From the NCBI GenBank assembly GCA_965215765.1, contig OZ244118.1, positions 310,001 to 374,000 of the forward strand: a stretch of DNA of 64,000 bases. Reading direction: 5' to 3'. This DNA comes from G965212025 sp965215765. GTDB taxonomy: Bacteria > Pseudomonadota > Gammaproteobacteria > Poriferisulfidales > Oxydemutatoraceae. Both the position numbers and the translations under genes were made by a program. Position 1 is the first letter of the stretch; every line of letters begins with the position of its first letter. The notes beneath the pieces were generated by a model. That model saw nothing but the letters and a program-made list of their open reading frames with translations. It made no database searches and was not told where the DNA came from. Positions 38,601 to 47,600 of this stretch are shown piece after piece.

Positions 38601-41600
38601 GCACCGTGACATTCACGAGTGCCAGCCTTTGCAGGGCACCACCGCTGAGTTTCCCGAACAGCCCGACATGATCTGCTTGCCCAGGATTGATCAAAAGACT
38701 CAGAATGCTGTGACCACTCCCGTCCAGAGAGCCGGAAAAAAATTCAATCGGTGGAAAACCCTTTCCGTCTCCCCACTCGTGGCTTTGCTTCGCGTCTATA
38801 TCGTTTGCCAGCCGATAATGCGCTGCCGTGTCGTAACGTATTTCCTGCAACTGGCAAAGTGTGCTGATCTGCCAGGGGTCATCCTCGCTGCCGGTGCCCG
38901 TTGCCGTTATTACCGCTGCCTGTGGACACGCCTCAACGTAGGTGAAAACCGGTGCTATCACCGCCATTGGGCCTGTGCCTGTTTTGTTTCTGGCAAATGC
39001 CCTGACTTCGTACCTGGAACCACCTACCAGACCTGAAAATTCCACTACAGTCGAACTTGACCATTCCTGTTGTGTCATGCGCTGCTCTTCTTTCAACAGG
39101 CCTTTTGAAAACAATTGCACGTGATATACGAGATCCAGGGTAATTCCGCTTGCCGGCTGCCCGTACGCGCTGCTACCCGGAGCGCGTCCGTAGCCGTCAT
39201 CAGCAGCCTCGGTAATGGTGGCCCGTATTGTCGACAGCCCCGAAGCTGTCTGAGCCACCACCGCCCCCGGAACTTTCATCAAATGGAAACTTCCCGACGC
39301 TGCATCTCCCACACCTATTCCTTTGACGCCGTGTATGAAATAATAGATTTCACTGCCGCTGGCGTAACGCTTACGCAATTCAGCCATCAATGTATCGTCA
39401 AGCGCGAGACGGAATGCAGCGACATTTCTGACGATTCCGCCCACCTCCAGTTCAAAGTGGCTCACGGCAACATCCCGATGCTCCCACTGTAGTGTCAATC
39501 TACCCGTTGAGTTCCAGACTGCCCGGACTGCATGCGGTGCAGCGGGAATGTCAATTATCCGTAGCACAGGTAGCATGCGGGAGTGCCCGAAATGCCAAAT
39601 TCGCGTATCCCAATCCAGATATACGCCAGCTGCCCGGCAAAGATTGACGGGATCCATTGGGCACTTCATTTGCCCCACAGTGCGCAAACCGCCGCCCTGT
39701 ACTGTGCTGTCATCCTCTCCCACCAAGCTGTCCCCGTTGCTCAGCTTGCTGGCATAACTGCGGTCTATCGTGCCATCGTTGACTCCGACCAGCCTGCCCT
39801 GCAAGTCAGTTCCGACTACAGCCCCAGTGCTATAGGTGCTTCTGACCGTACCGCTGTTTTCGCCGACCAGACCGCCCACCTGACTGTCTCCGGTCACTGC
39901 GCCTCGTGCGTAGCTGTTACTGATGCTTCCTTTGTTTTCGCCGACCAGTCCGCCGACTTGGTTCTTTCCACGTACTATCCGGTATGCAGGGCTGTTCACG
40001 ATCCTGGCTCTGCTTTCGTTCACACCCACCAGACCGCCTGTCTGACTGTCTCCGGTCACTGTGGATCCTGTTGCGTAGCTGTCATTGATGCTTCCCTTGT
40101 TTTCGCCGACCAGACCCCCGACCTGGTTCTTTCCACTCACACGTGATCCCCAGTCTGTATGGCTACTTACGATCCTGCCGTCATTCACACCCACCAGACC
40201 GCCTACCTGATCGTCTCCGGTCACTGTGGATCCTGTTGCGTAGCTGTCACTGATGCTTCCCTTGTTTTTTCCCACCAGACCGCCTGTCTGACTGTCTCCG
40301 GACACTTTTCCCGATGTATAACTGTCGCTGATGCCTCCTTTGTTATCGCCGACCAGACCCCCGACCTGGTTCTTTCCACTCACACGTGATTCCAGGACTG
40401 TATGGCTACTCACTATGCTGGCGTTGCTTTCGTTCACACCCACCAGACCGCCCACCTGACCGTCTCCAGATATTGCGCCTCGCGCGTGGCTGTTACTGAT
40501 GCTTCCCTCGCTCACCCCCACCAGACCGCCCACCTGACTGTCTCCGGACACCGAGCCTTTTGCATGGCTGTTGCTGATGCTTCCTGCGTTTTTGCCGACC
40601 AGGCCGCCTACCTGACTGTCCCCGGACACCGAGCCTTTTGCATGGCTGCTCACGATGTTGGCGTAGTAGCCCTCGCTCACCCCCACCAGACCGCCCACCT
40701 GACTGTCTCCGGACACCGAGCCTTTTGCATGGCTGTTGCTGATGCCTCCTTTGTTTTCCCCCACCAGACCCCCTACCTGACTGTCCCCGTAAACCTTGCC
40801 ATCAACTATGCTGTCCTCAATCGTCCCCCACTCGCTCAGCCCAACCAGAGAACCGACATTCACTCCGCCTTTCGTCAAAAAATCCACCAGCTTCACGCGC
40901 TTTAGCGAGCCACCCAGCAGCCTGCCAAACAGCCCTGTATTCTTGAGTTCTTTGCCAGCCGCACCGACCTTCAAATTGGAAATTTGGTAACCGTTGCCAT
41001 CGTAAGTACCAGAAAAAACCTTGATCGGTGTAGAGCCGTTTTTCCAGCTATACGTCTGCCACGCGTCTATATCTTTGATCTGAATGTAGTGCGACCAGGG
41101 CGATGTCTCCATGCCGCGCAAATGGCACAGGGTTTCTACCTGGTAGGGATCATTTTCAGTTCCGGAACCTGCCATGGCTTGCGAATCCGCAGGGCACGTG
41201 AGTTCGGGATCCGTATAGGGAAATTGGCTGCCATGAAAATAAGTGTCCCCGTAGTTCAGGGCACTGAAGACCTTTGGATTTTTATAGATAGTGCCTATCC
41301 CGGCCAAACCACCCATGCACCCATTGCCATCCCGATCTGCACCCGGCCAGAACGAATTATAGACTCCCAACACGGATGACGTGTCCTCATAAAATGCCGG
41401 TGCCCCGGAGGCTCCCCATTCAGCGCGGTAGACCGTAAAAAAAACACGAAATCGATCTGCACAAATGAGTCCTGAGCAAATAGTTGATTTCGACGTATCC
41501 GGATTGCCATCGACCGAAAACGCGTTTTCGAATGGGGTGTATTGTTGCGCCAGCGAATACGAGTGGTTCAGTAAGTAGCCATCGAAGGTCTCGGGGGAAT

Positions 41601-42720
41601 GCACCTTCCAGTCCAGTAGTTGGTAATTCCCCCAGCCACTCAACTGCCCTTCAATGCGCACCAGCACCCAGTCATATTTTGCATCCCCTGCTATAAATCT
41701 TGAGCCTTTTGCTCGTGCCCGCCCCACTGACTGGCCTTTAATTTCAATGCTGAAGTCGCTATCGAGATAAGGCTTGTCGTCAGCATCGGGGTCATCCACA
41801 ACTGACTTGAAAAGATGCCAGACAGACAGAACGTAGAGCGCACCGTCCCCTGACTTGTTTTTCAGCAAGCTTCCGGTACCGCAACTCGATCCTCGTTCGC
41901 CATTCACGCAGATGAATACAGTGCCCAAGGAGGCCTTGCGCACGTGCGCCGGCATTTCGTCGTCCACATAGTCGGCAGTGTTTCCCGTTTTATCATGATA
42001 CGTGCATGTTGGAGATCGCGCCTGGAATTTTTGCAACTGCGTACCGGGCAAATCACCGTTCCTGTCTTTGAAAGTGTGATTGACTTTGTCTGCGGCGAAC
42101 GGGAACGCATCGGGTTCCAGTCGGGATGCCGTGGGAGTCCGGAACTCCACCACTACGGTGTTTCCTGACATCGGGTATGACCAGAATCCGTCTCTGTTTC
42201 CGGATCGGCTCTCGCCGGTGTATTCCTCAACAGGGTCTTCCTCGTCAGTGAGGCTGTACAGCTTCACCGCCATGCCCGGATCCAGATGAAAATTCCTGAG
42301 GTACAGCCCCAGACTGACGGCTTCAGGGGAATGAATATGCGCCTGCCAGACATCAATGCCATCTTCCTGCTTGACCAGTGCCCAGTTGGCGCGCTGCAAA
42401 CGAACTTCCCGGTAGATGCTGGTGTAGTTGACCGTGCTCATGCTCAGCAACTCCAGAATTTCGTCTTCTTCCTGTGTGCTGAAAGCCCCCAGATCCAGTC
42501 GCTGCGCTCTGGTGGGGTACACACTGCGGGCAGCCTCACGCGCGTGTTGCACCTCCGGCAAGGGGCTGGCCATGAAGCCTTGATCTGCCAAAGATTCCTG
42601 ATTCTGGCCGACGGCGAGTGCGCTTGACGTGACGATGGATACACCCACGAGCAAGTACTTCAGCCAGACACGGCTGTCGGATCTCTGTGCGTCCGGAAAT
42701 TTGAAACCTGCTTCTTTCAT
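32665..42720 (-). CDS. Gene D: giant secreted serine protease / GLUG / FN3 protein, 3351 aa
   Basis: Start MKEAGFKFPDAQ, signal peptide ending SALA. The protease domain keeps His302, Asp350 (KYDWVLVRI) and Ser438, but the Ser motif is GASGAP rather than GGSGSP, and the domain is the most divergent of the six (SVWHLFKSVVDD, YLDSDFSIEIKG). GLUG module 1 (~620-980, 14 units) is rich in one repeated type, SHAKGSVSGDSQ. Modules 2, 3 and 4 start near 1280, 1950 and 2498; the terminal FN3-like run starts near 2895 and ends LRLRAFLGGMVR. Its promoter has the only perfect -10 box of the set, so it may be the most strongly expressed copy; this is an inference. No leader duplicates. Confidence 0.93.
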   Translation of the reverse strand: MKEAGFKFPDAQRSDSRVWLKYLLVGVSIVTSSALAVGQNQESLADQGFMASPLPEVQHAREAARSVYPTRAQRLDLGAFSTQEEDEILELLSMSTVNYTSIYREVRLQRANWALVKQEDGIDVWQAHIHSPEAVSLGLYLRNFHLDPGMAVKLYSLTDEEDPVEEYTGESRSGNRDGFWSYPMSGNTVVVEFRTPTASRLEPDAFPFAADKVNHTFKDRNGDLPGTQLQKFQARSPTCTYHDKTGNTADYVDDEMPAHVRKASLGTVFICVNGERGSSCGTGSLLKNKSGDGALYVLSVWHLFKSVVDDPDADDKPYLDSDFSIEIKGQSVGRARAKGSRFIAGDAKYDWVLVRIEGQLSGWGNYQLLDWKVHSPETFDGYLLNHSYSLAQQYTPFENAFSVDGNPDTSKSTICSGLICADRFRVFFTVYRAEWGASGAPAFYEDTSSVLGVYNSFWPGADRDGNGCMGGLAGIGTIYKNPKVFSALNYGDTYFHGSQFPYTDPELTCPADSQAMAGSGTENDPYQVETLCHLRGMETSPWSHYIQIKDIDAWQTYSWKNGSTPIKVFSGTYDGNGYQISNLKVGAAGKELKNTGLFGRLLGGSLKRVKLVDFLTKGGVNVGSLVGLSEWGTIEDSIVDGKVYGDSQVGGLVGENKGGISNSHAKGSVSGDSQVGGLVGVSEGYYANIVSSHAKGSVSGDSQVGGLVGKNAGSISNSHAKGSVSGDSQVGGLVGVSEGSISNSHARGAISGDGQVGGLVGVNESNASIVSSHTVLESRVSGKNQVGGLVGDNKGGISDSYTSGKVSGDSQTGGLVGKNKGSISDSYATGSTVTGDDQVGGLVGVNDGRIVSSHTDWGSRVSGKNQVGGLVGENKGSINDSYATGSTVTGDSQTGGLVGVNESRARIVNSPAYRIVRGKNQVGGLVGENKGSISNSYARGAVTGDSQVGGLVGENSGTVRSTYSTGAVVGTDLQGRLVGVNDGTIDRSYASKLSNGDSLVGEDDSTVQGGGLRTVGQMKCPMDPVNLCRAAGVYLDWDTRIWHFGHSRMLPVLRIIDIPAAPHAVRAVWNSTGRLTLQWEHRDVAVSHFELEVGGIVRNVAAFRLALDDTLMAELRKRYASGSEIYYFIHGVKGIGVGDAASGSFHLMKVPGAVVAQTASGLSTIRATITEAADDGYGRAPGSSAYGQPASGITLDLVYHVQLFSKGLLKEEQRMTQQEWSSSTVVEFSGLVGGSRYEVRAFARNKTGTGPMAVIAPVFTYVEACPQAAVITATGTGSEDDPWQISTLCQLQEIRYDTAAHYRLANDIDAKQSHEWGDGKGFPPIEFFSGSLDGSGHSILSLLINPGQADHVGLFGKLSGGALQRLALVNVTVRGRDATGALAGSVEANGNINGSTVTGLIGGRTRVGGVAGENHGLIKLSHSESTVVGTVDSWGHGNKIGGLVGQNFPGARIRSSHARGSVSGASSVGGLAGLNQASIYHSHAQSTVSGRYYVGGLAGYNDGLISGSYSAGAVSGVEDVGGLVGRHDDSSSIVDSHSDSTVISAGNHVGGLVGLSWGSILRSHATGAVSGNERVGGLVGKSRYGSIDDSYATGPVSGNVQVGGLAGDSERYYNRNIRIEDNYATGLVSGNNQAGTLVGHSENTDMAANYALEQGVGSSALELVGSGGDEATGNNFSRTLVQLQCPLLPGDTCQGAVSYSGWTTQVWYFGDGQTLPVHRALRPLPPAPPSRLQAKWNQQDELELSWTAAKTGSLSAGYWVEVAGRSLETGSESFTFGRRLVQSLRSEYESGDLLQLSVRGYNRHGVSEATTIAVELLNLPSELADLQASAQAFLLRVLLMAPADDGYGQSPEDPAYGYTGTGVPAGLGYRVRLYTGGELMQVQELAHTDGETSAAVEFSGLASDSRYEVVATPYNRVGEGPPFSLSVFTRPWQCDGEALMSAGGSGGSGSEDNPWQIATLCQLQDIRSVPAAHYRLAGDIEADPSRNWRAGEGFAPIAGFSGSLDGAGFQIFHLMVRSDALEDVGMFAQLRGGLLQQVVLVNAQLRGSTNVGALAGRNEGGRIVNSGATGSLFGGQVAGGLVGINAGTISGSAAQLTTGPGAQIAGGLVGRNLAVGSIDTSYAGGSVPGAVQAGGLVADNQGSVTDSYATASVTGEGLVAGFVANNQGTVSRSYAAGSVSGARQPGSFAGSSPGGIADSYAAALSRANGGNGGGMPFVADDAGQGSGSLRTLQQLRCPTAPGLACAGRSTYSGWSAETWSFGDHRTLPVLRGFETPGKPLHLLAQWKSPSALLLRWEPPLRGSERIGYRVESGVHFEETLSDYFIAGADWLQKLRARHEGGSTLFLTVRGYNLYGAGEAARVSVRLLDVPDSPADMRVEQGVSTLRLSFTAPANDGYGRRPVDADYAAAAQAAALRLAYRVRLYAFGELTEERDIMLGNPLSPVTVEFAELESTFEYRLEAFAHNTVGTGSPLTIRAVTSFPGCAGKGLKSASGDGSGDNPWQITTLCQLQDVRSDLHAHYVQVADIDASPSQEWSGDVGFHPIEPFSGTFDGAGRQISALYINRPETNTIGLFSRLAEDGIVKGVVLVDAWVKGKNSVGALVGFNDGTVMNSVVRSAQVSGNRAGVNIGGLAGGNGGLLVDSGASAEVDGGRYVGGLVGYVKAKGRVVGSTVRASQVRALESAGGLAGLVLGAAILHSSADAAVRVSGEGRGNAGGLVGYSLGSTILHCYATGSAIAVDGSSAGGLVGYSGSTIAYSYADVSVSGDSRVGGLVGINSGSVQASYALGEVRGHFSIGGLVGNNIRRIQDSYAVNSVDGESGSTGSLAGYSAPDAVIDRSYAPVPAQASLVGNGLTGSSSPRTLTQLRCPTAAGQRCAGATTYAGWEPGTWHFGSTRTLPLLRALVDIPATPVDLAVRWESPDHLHFTWAAGSSAVDSYELELAGTIREVTAPTFDFDGDFLAGFRKNKQEACPHPYQLRAVHGDVAGYPAAGHFYLPGLPGATTITELVPGQTTARLVLTTMGYGDCASLADNVLATSPDRATASGFGYVVVVSAAGRSTETFFSAGAFDTEIEITDLLPKRSYSLQVYARNRTGVGEPAQASENRSAFSTIAVPGRPSGLQARWESVDRVNLSWEAASSNGATIDSYQLSVDGKSQPSTGTGTSYVLSGHVLAQLRKKHTGGEQIRYSLRAVNRAGAGAISTAAFTLLDVLEGTLAMQLMHKANGRVQVHLQYSGNDGYGRTVDHADFGAPVDGILLGLGYRVQLLSYGELIGEQSVAMPTPGGAVRTEFTGLQGGVAYEVRTFPRDSVAELPGVSQFINWDPEIPATPRPGPHHVKKLRLRAFLGGMVR
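39780..40860 (-). repeat. GLUG repeat array of gene D module 1 (14 units)
   Basis: Fourteen GGLVG-type motifs. Three copies of a SHAKGSVSGDSQVGGLVG block (about 40510-40740 on the plus strand) are nearly identical in DNA, pointing to recent local duplication. Confidence 0.85.
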
Positions 42721-43068
42721 CGTGAGTGCTTACACATCATGCGGGAAGAAAAAAGAAAGCATAACCCGCCTGCAACATAAAATTCCTGCCACTACATTCA
42801 CTATCTGTTGTCCCGGCTGACGCACTGAGCGACTCCCTGACTCACCCACTCTCTGATATTTCAGCACGGCCGTACGCGCCGTAAAATCACTTAGTGGGTC
42901 AATTATACGAAATAACTCCCAATCTGACAAATTGTCATGATAAGGTGCTGGCCTCATCCGAACCGGGAACCCCGAAACCAGCACCGTGGCGTACAGTCTT
43001 ATTTGTGAGTCTTTTGGTCTCCAGTGGAATGAATCAGTGACAATAGTCGGCACTGCAACTTCTTGTTT
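42721..43068 (-). other. Conserved upstream block of gene D
   Basis: Noncoding leader and promoter region, more divergent from the A, B and C blocks than those are from each other. CAGTG-N11-CACTG is kept. A second, partial copy of this block lies at 43668-43832. Confidence 0.5.
42902..42930 (-). promoter_or_regulatory. Predicted sigma-70 promoter for gene D (near consensus)
   Basis: -35 TTGTCA (42925-42930, 5 of 6 matches), 17-bp spacer, -10 TATAAT (42902-42907, perfect). The start would be near 42895, 175 nt before the ATG. The other promoters have TTGCCG and TACAAT at the same places. Confidence 0.65.
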
Positions 43069-43280
43069 TTAACTGCGAAAAACGTGAAAGTTGATATTTG
43101 CAATTCGTATGATTTCAATTTTGGAGAAGCTTCCAAAGTTCACCAAAAGTCCCAATTCAAGGCCTGTTGCTTTAAGACAATTCAACAAGTTGTGCTTCAT
43201 GTTCATCAGTAATGTTTGTCATGGCAGATAAGGTCAGGCTTATGGACTTGCTTTAAAGGTTCACTCTCTGTGCCTTGAAA

Positions 43281-44600
43281 GGAATGCTCCTTATGGGGAA
43301 TTCCTTCTCCAGACACTCCTGGCGCACTGCCTCAAGAAAATCACACATTTATCAGAAAACAAAACCTTTTCGTGTTTTTCGCGGTTATTAAACTCGTGGT
43401 TTATAGTTCTCTCGCCAGTTGCCCGGGCTCTTCACCAAGGGAATGCCCCTTATGGAGAATTTCTTCTCCAAACACTCTTGGCACACTCCCTCAAAAAAAC
43501 CACACATTCGTCAGAAAACAAAACTTTTCGCGTGTTTCGCGGTTATTAAACTCGTGGTTTATAGTTCTCTCGCCAGTTGCCCGGGCTCTTCACCAAAGGA
43601 ATGCTTCTTATGGAAGACTCCTTCTCCAGCCACTCCTGATACGCTGCCTCAAGGAAACCACACATTGACCTTTACTCACTCTCTGATGTCCCGGCACGGC
43701 TTGTACGCGCAGGGAAATCACTTGGCGGGTGAATTGTACAAAATAGTGCCCAACCTGACTGTTAATAAGAGGATGCCGACCCCATCCGACCGGGAAACCT
43801 CGAAACCAGTACCGAGGCGTACAGTCTTGTTCAAACTGGCTTGCGCGTCTCGCGCGGCTAATAAACTCGTGGTTCATCGTTCTCTCGCCAGTTGCCCGGG
43901 CTCTTCACCAAAGGAATGCTTCTTTTAGAAAATTCCTTCTCCAGCCACTCATGGCGCACTACCTCAAGGAAGCCCGACCTCATTTCCCTGAACCGCATGG
44001 AATTCATCAGAAAACAAAACCTTTGCGCGTTTTTTGTGTTTTTTAGTGGTTATTAAACTCGTGGTTCACAGTTCTCTCGCCAGTTGCCCGGACTCTTCAC
44101 CAAAGGAATGCTTCTTTTAGAAAATTCCTTCTCCGAACGCTTCTGGCACACTGCCTCAAGGAAAATACACCTCACTTCCCTGAATCGCATAGAATTCATC
44201 AGAAAACAAAACCCTTTCGTGTTTTTTGTGGTTATTAAACTCGTGGTTCATAGTTCTTTCGCCAGTTGCCCGGGCTCTTCACCAAAGGAATGCTCCTTAT
44301 GGGAAACTCCTTCTCCGAACACTTCTGGCACGCTGCCTCAAGGAAAATACACCTCACTTCCCTGAACCGCATAGCATTCATCAGGAAACAAAACCCTTTC
44401 GTGTTTTTTGTGTTTTTTAGTGGTTACTAAACTCGTGGTTCATAGTTCTCTCGCCAGTTGCCATGGCTCTTCACCAAAGGAATGCTTCTTATGGGAAACT
44501 CCTTCTTCAGACACTCTTGGCACACTGCCTCAAGAAAACCACACATTCGTCAGGAAACGAAACTTCTCGTGTTTTTCGCGGTTGTTAAATTCGTGTATGC
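43281..44600. repeat. Seven tandem relic units of 158-192 bp, in two blocks
   Basis: Unit starts at 43281, 43440, 43598, then 43913, 44105, 44287 and 44479. Periods within blocks are 159, 158, 192, 182 and 192 bp. The 182- and 192-bp units carry the extra coding segment missing from the 159-bp form. Confidence 0.85.
43668..43832 (-). repeat. Stranded fragment of a paralogue promoter block inside the relic
   Basis: About 165 bp matches, in the same orientation, the promoter part of the upstream blocks (compare 42838-43003): the CACTCTCTGATGTC stretch, the leader around CACTTGGCGGGTGAATTGTAC, the TACAAT -10 box, and the CGTACAGTCTT end. The -35 region is degraded. Relic units abut it on both sides, with no giant-gene start and no C-terminal relic part next to it. 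Confidence 0.75.
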
Positions 44601-44602
44601 CC

Positions 44603-47600
44603 TCAGCGAACCATGCCGCCCAAAAAGACTTTCAGACGCAATCTTGGCTCTTCCTGCACCTGAGTCGGGGGAACCAGACTGATGGAGTGCCGCACGTCGG
44701 ACGCTTCAGCCACGCTGTTTCGGGGGAACGCCCGGACTTCGTACACAACACCATCCTGCAATTCCGCAAATTTCGTCTTGGCGGCTCCTCCTGACTTCGG
44801 CATCGTAACGGACTGTTCTTTCATCAGTTCTCCATGAGAAAGCAGTTGTACCCGATACCCCAAGCTGAGCAACATTCCGTCAACCGGAGCTCCGAAATCA
44901 GCGTGTTCCACGGTGCGTCCATAGCCATCATTTCCCGAATATTCCAAGTGTACTTGCACGTGGTCGTATGCTTCGGACGTCAGTTGCATGGTCAATAATC
45001 CTTCAGGAGCGTCGAGCAAAGTAAATGCTGCCGTGCTTATCGCGCCCTCCCCGGCACGGTTGACTGCCCGGAGCGAATAGCTTATCTGCTCTCCTCCTGC
45101 GTGCTTTTTGCGCAACTGTGCCAAGGCACGGTCTGACAACACATAAGTAGTGGCGGTTCCTGTACTCGGGTAGCTTTCTCCGTCCACGGAAAGCAGGTAG
45201 TCTTCTATCGCCGCCCCGTTGCTGCTCGCCGCTTCCCAACTCAGAATCACCCGATTTGCGGACTCCCATCTGGCTCGCAAGCCTGAGGGTCTGCCAGGCT
45301 TCGCTATGGTGCTGAACGTGCCCCTGTTTTCGGGCGTCTGGACGAGTGCTCTATCGCCCACCCGGTTACGCACATAGACCTGTAACGAATAGCTTCTCTT
45401 TGGCAGCAAGTGGGTGATCTCGATCTCGGTGTCAAAAGCACCTGCCGGGGAAATGGTCTCGGTGCTGCGTCCTGCAGCACTCACAACCACCACGTAGCCA
45501 AAACCGGGGCTCACGGTACGATCAGGGGAAGTCGCAAGCGCATCAATCGCCAGAGAAGCGCAATCGTCATGTCCCATGGTCGTCAACACCAAGCGCGCAG
45601 TAGTTTGACCGGGCACCAGCTCCGTTATCGTCGTCGCGCCCGGAAGACCGGGCAAATAGAAGTGACCGGCTGCAGGATAGCCAACGACATTTCCATGCAC
45701 AGCGCGAAGCTGATACGGGTGGGGGCAAGCCGCTTGGTTGTTTCTCTGAAACTCAGCCAGGAAATCTCCGTCAAAGTCAAAAGTCGGTGCCGTGACTTCC
45801 CGTATTGTTCCTGCCAGTTCAAGTTCGTAGGAATCTGGCACTGAACTTCCCGCCGCCCACGTGAAGCGCAAATGATCCGGAGATTCCCAGCTCACCGCCA
45901 AATCAACCGGTGTGGCAGGAATGTCGATAAGCGCGCGCAGCAAGGGAAGCGTACGGGTATTGCCAAAATGCCAAGTTCCCGGTTCCCAGCCGACATAAGT
46001 TGTGGCACCTGCGCATCTCTGCCCTGCCGCAGTCGGGCAACGCAGCTGGGCCAGAGTGCGAGGTGAACTACCGCCCGTCAAGCCATTGCCCACCAAAGCT
46101 ACCTGTGCAGACACGGGTGCGTAACTGCGATCAATCACTGCGTCCGGAGCAGAATAACCTGCCAGACTCCCGGTGCTGCCCGGTCCCCCAACAACCCTGT
46201 TCACCGCATAGCTGTCCTGAATGCGGCGGACATTGCTTCCGACCAGTCCCCCGGTGATGGAGCGACCCCGCACCTCACCGAGTGCATAGCTCGCATGGAC
46301 AGAACCGGAGTTGATGCCCACCAGTCCGCCCACACGATCAGCTCCGCTGACCGACACGTCGGCATAGCTGTAGGCAACAGTGCTTCCACTGTAGCCGACC
46401 AGACCGCCGGCGCGTGAGCCGTCCACAGCGATGACCGAACCTGTTGCGTAACAGTGCAAAATCGTGCTTTCCTGGCTATAGCCAACCAGGCCGCCGACGT
46501 TGCCCCGCCCTTCACCCGAGACGCGCACCGCCGCGTCGGCACTGCTGTGCAAAATAGTGGCTCCCAGAGCCAGTCCGGCCAGACCACCGGCAGACTCAAG
46601 CGCGCGTACTTGCGAAGCCCTCACCGTGCTGCCCACGACCCGGCCTTTTGCTTTCACATAACCGACCAGACCGCCGACGTATCTGCCCCCGTCAACCTCG
46701 GCACTGGCACCACTGTCAATCAGTAACCCTCCGTTGCCACCCGCCAGCCCGCCAATGTTGACTCCGGCTCTGTTGCCGGAAACCTGTGCGGACTTCACGA
46801 CGCTGTTCATGACGGTTCCGTCGTTAAAGCCGACCAGGGCACCGACGCTGTTTTTTCCTTTTACCCACGCATCAACGAGCACCACCCCCTTGGCGATCCC
46901 GTCTATTGCAAGTCTGGAGAACAGGCCAATCGTGTTCGTTTCCGGGCGGTTAATGTACAGAGCAGAGATTTGCCGCCCTGCCCCGTCAAAGGTGCCTGAA
47001 AAAGGCTCTATCGGATGAAAGCCGGCACCGCCTGACCACTCCTGACTCGAGCTGGCATCAATGTTTGCCACCTGCACATAGTGAGCGTGCAGATCAGAGC
47101 GCACATCCTGCAGTTGGCACAGCGTGGCAATTTGCCACGGGTTGTCGCCGCTGCCGTCACCCGATGCACTCTTCAGACCTTTGCCGGCGCATCCCGGAAA
47201 GCTGGTCACCGCCCGGATTGTTGACGGCGACCCGGTGCCCACCGTGTTATGGGCGAGGGCTTCCAGCCGATATTCAAAGGCACTCTTAAGCCCCGCAAAC
47301 TCCACCATGACCGGACTCAGGGGGTTCCCCAGCGGAATGTCGCGTTCCTCTGTCAGTTTCCCGGACGCGTACAGGCGTATCCGGTAAGCCAAACGCAAAG
47401 CCGCCGCTTGCGCCGACCCTGCGTATTCAGCGTCAACCGGTTTGCGGCCGTAGCCGTCATTGGCAGGGGCTGTAAAGCTGAGTCTCAGCGTGGTGAGCCC
47501 CGGCACCACGCGCATATCAGCCGGAGAATCAGGAACGTCCAGCAGGCGTACGGAAAAACGGGCGGCTTCGCCAACACCATAAAGATTGTAGCCACGAACC

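Larger units (their letters stand above)
43069..44600 (-). pseudogene. GxxExxxR-family gene relic between E and D, amplified and interrupted
   Basis: This is the largest relic. Seven tandem N-terminal units (GFLEAV..ECLEK core) are split into four (43913 onward) and three (43281-43667) by a promoter-block fragment. The C-terminal part ITDEHEAQL runs to a TAA at 43069-43071 but is frameshifted by one extra base (acaag where A, B and C have acag). Longer units keep the family's YAIQG start segment. Confidence 0.72.

Noticed and set aside
43668..43832. Insertion sequence in the longest spacer
   Set aside because: There is no transposase, terminal inverted repeat or target duplication, and the segment matches the neighbouring promoter blocks.
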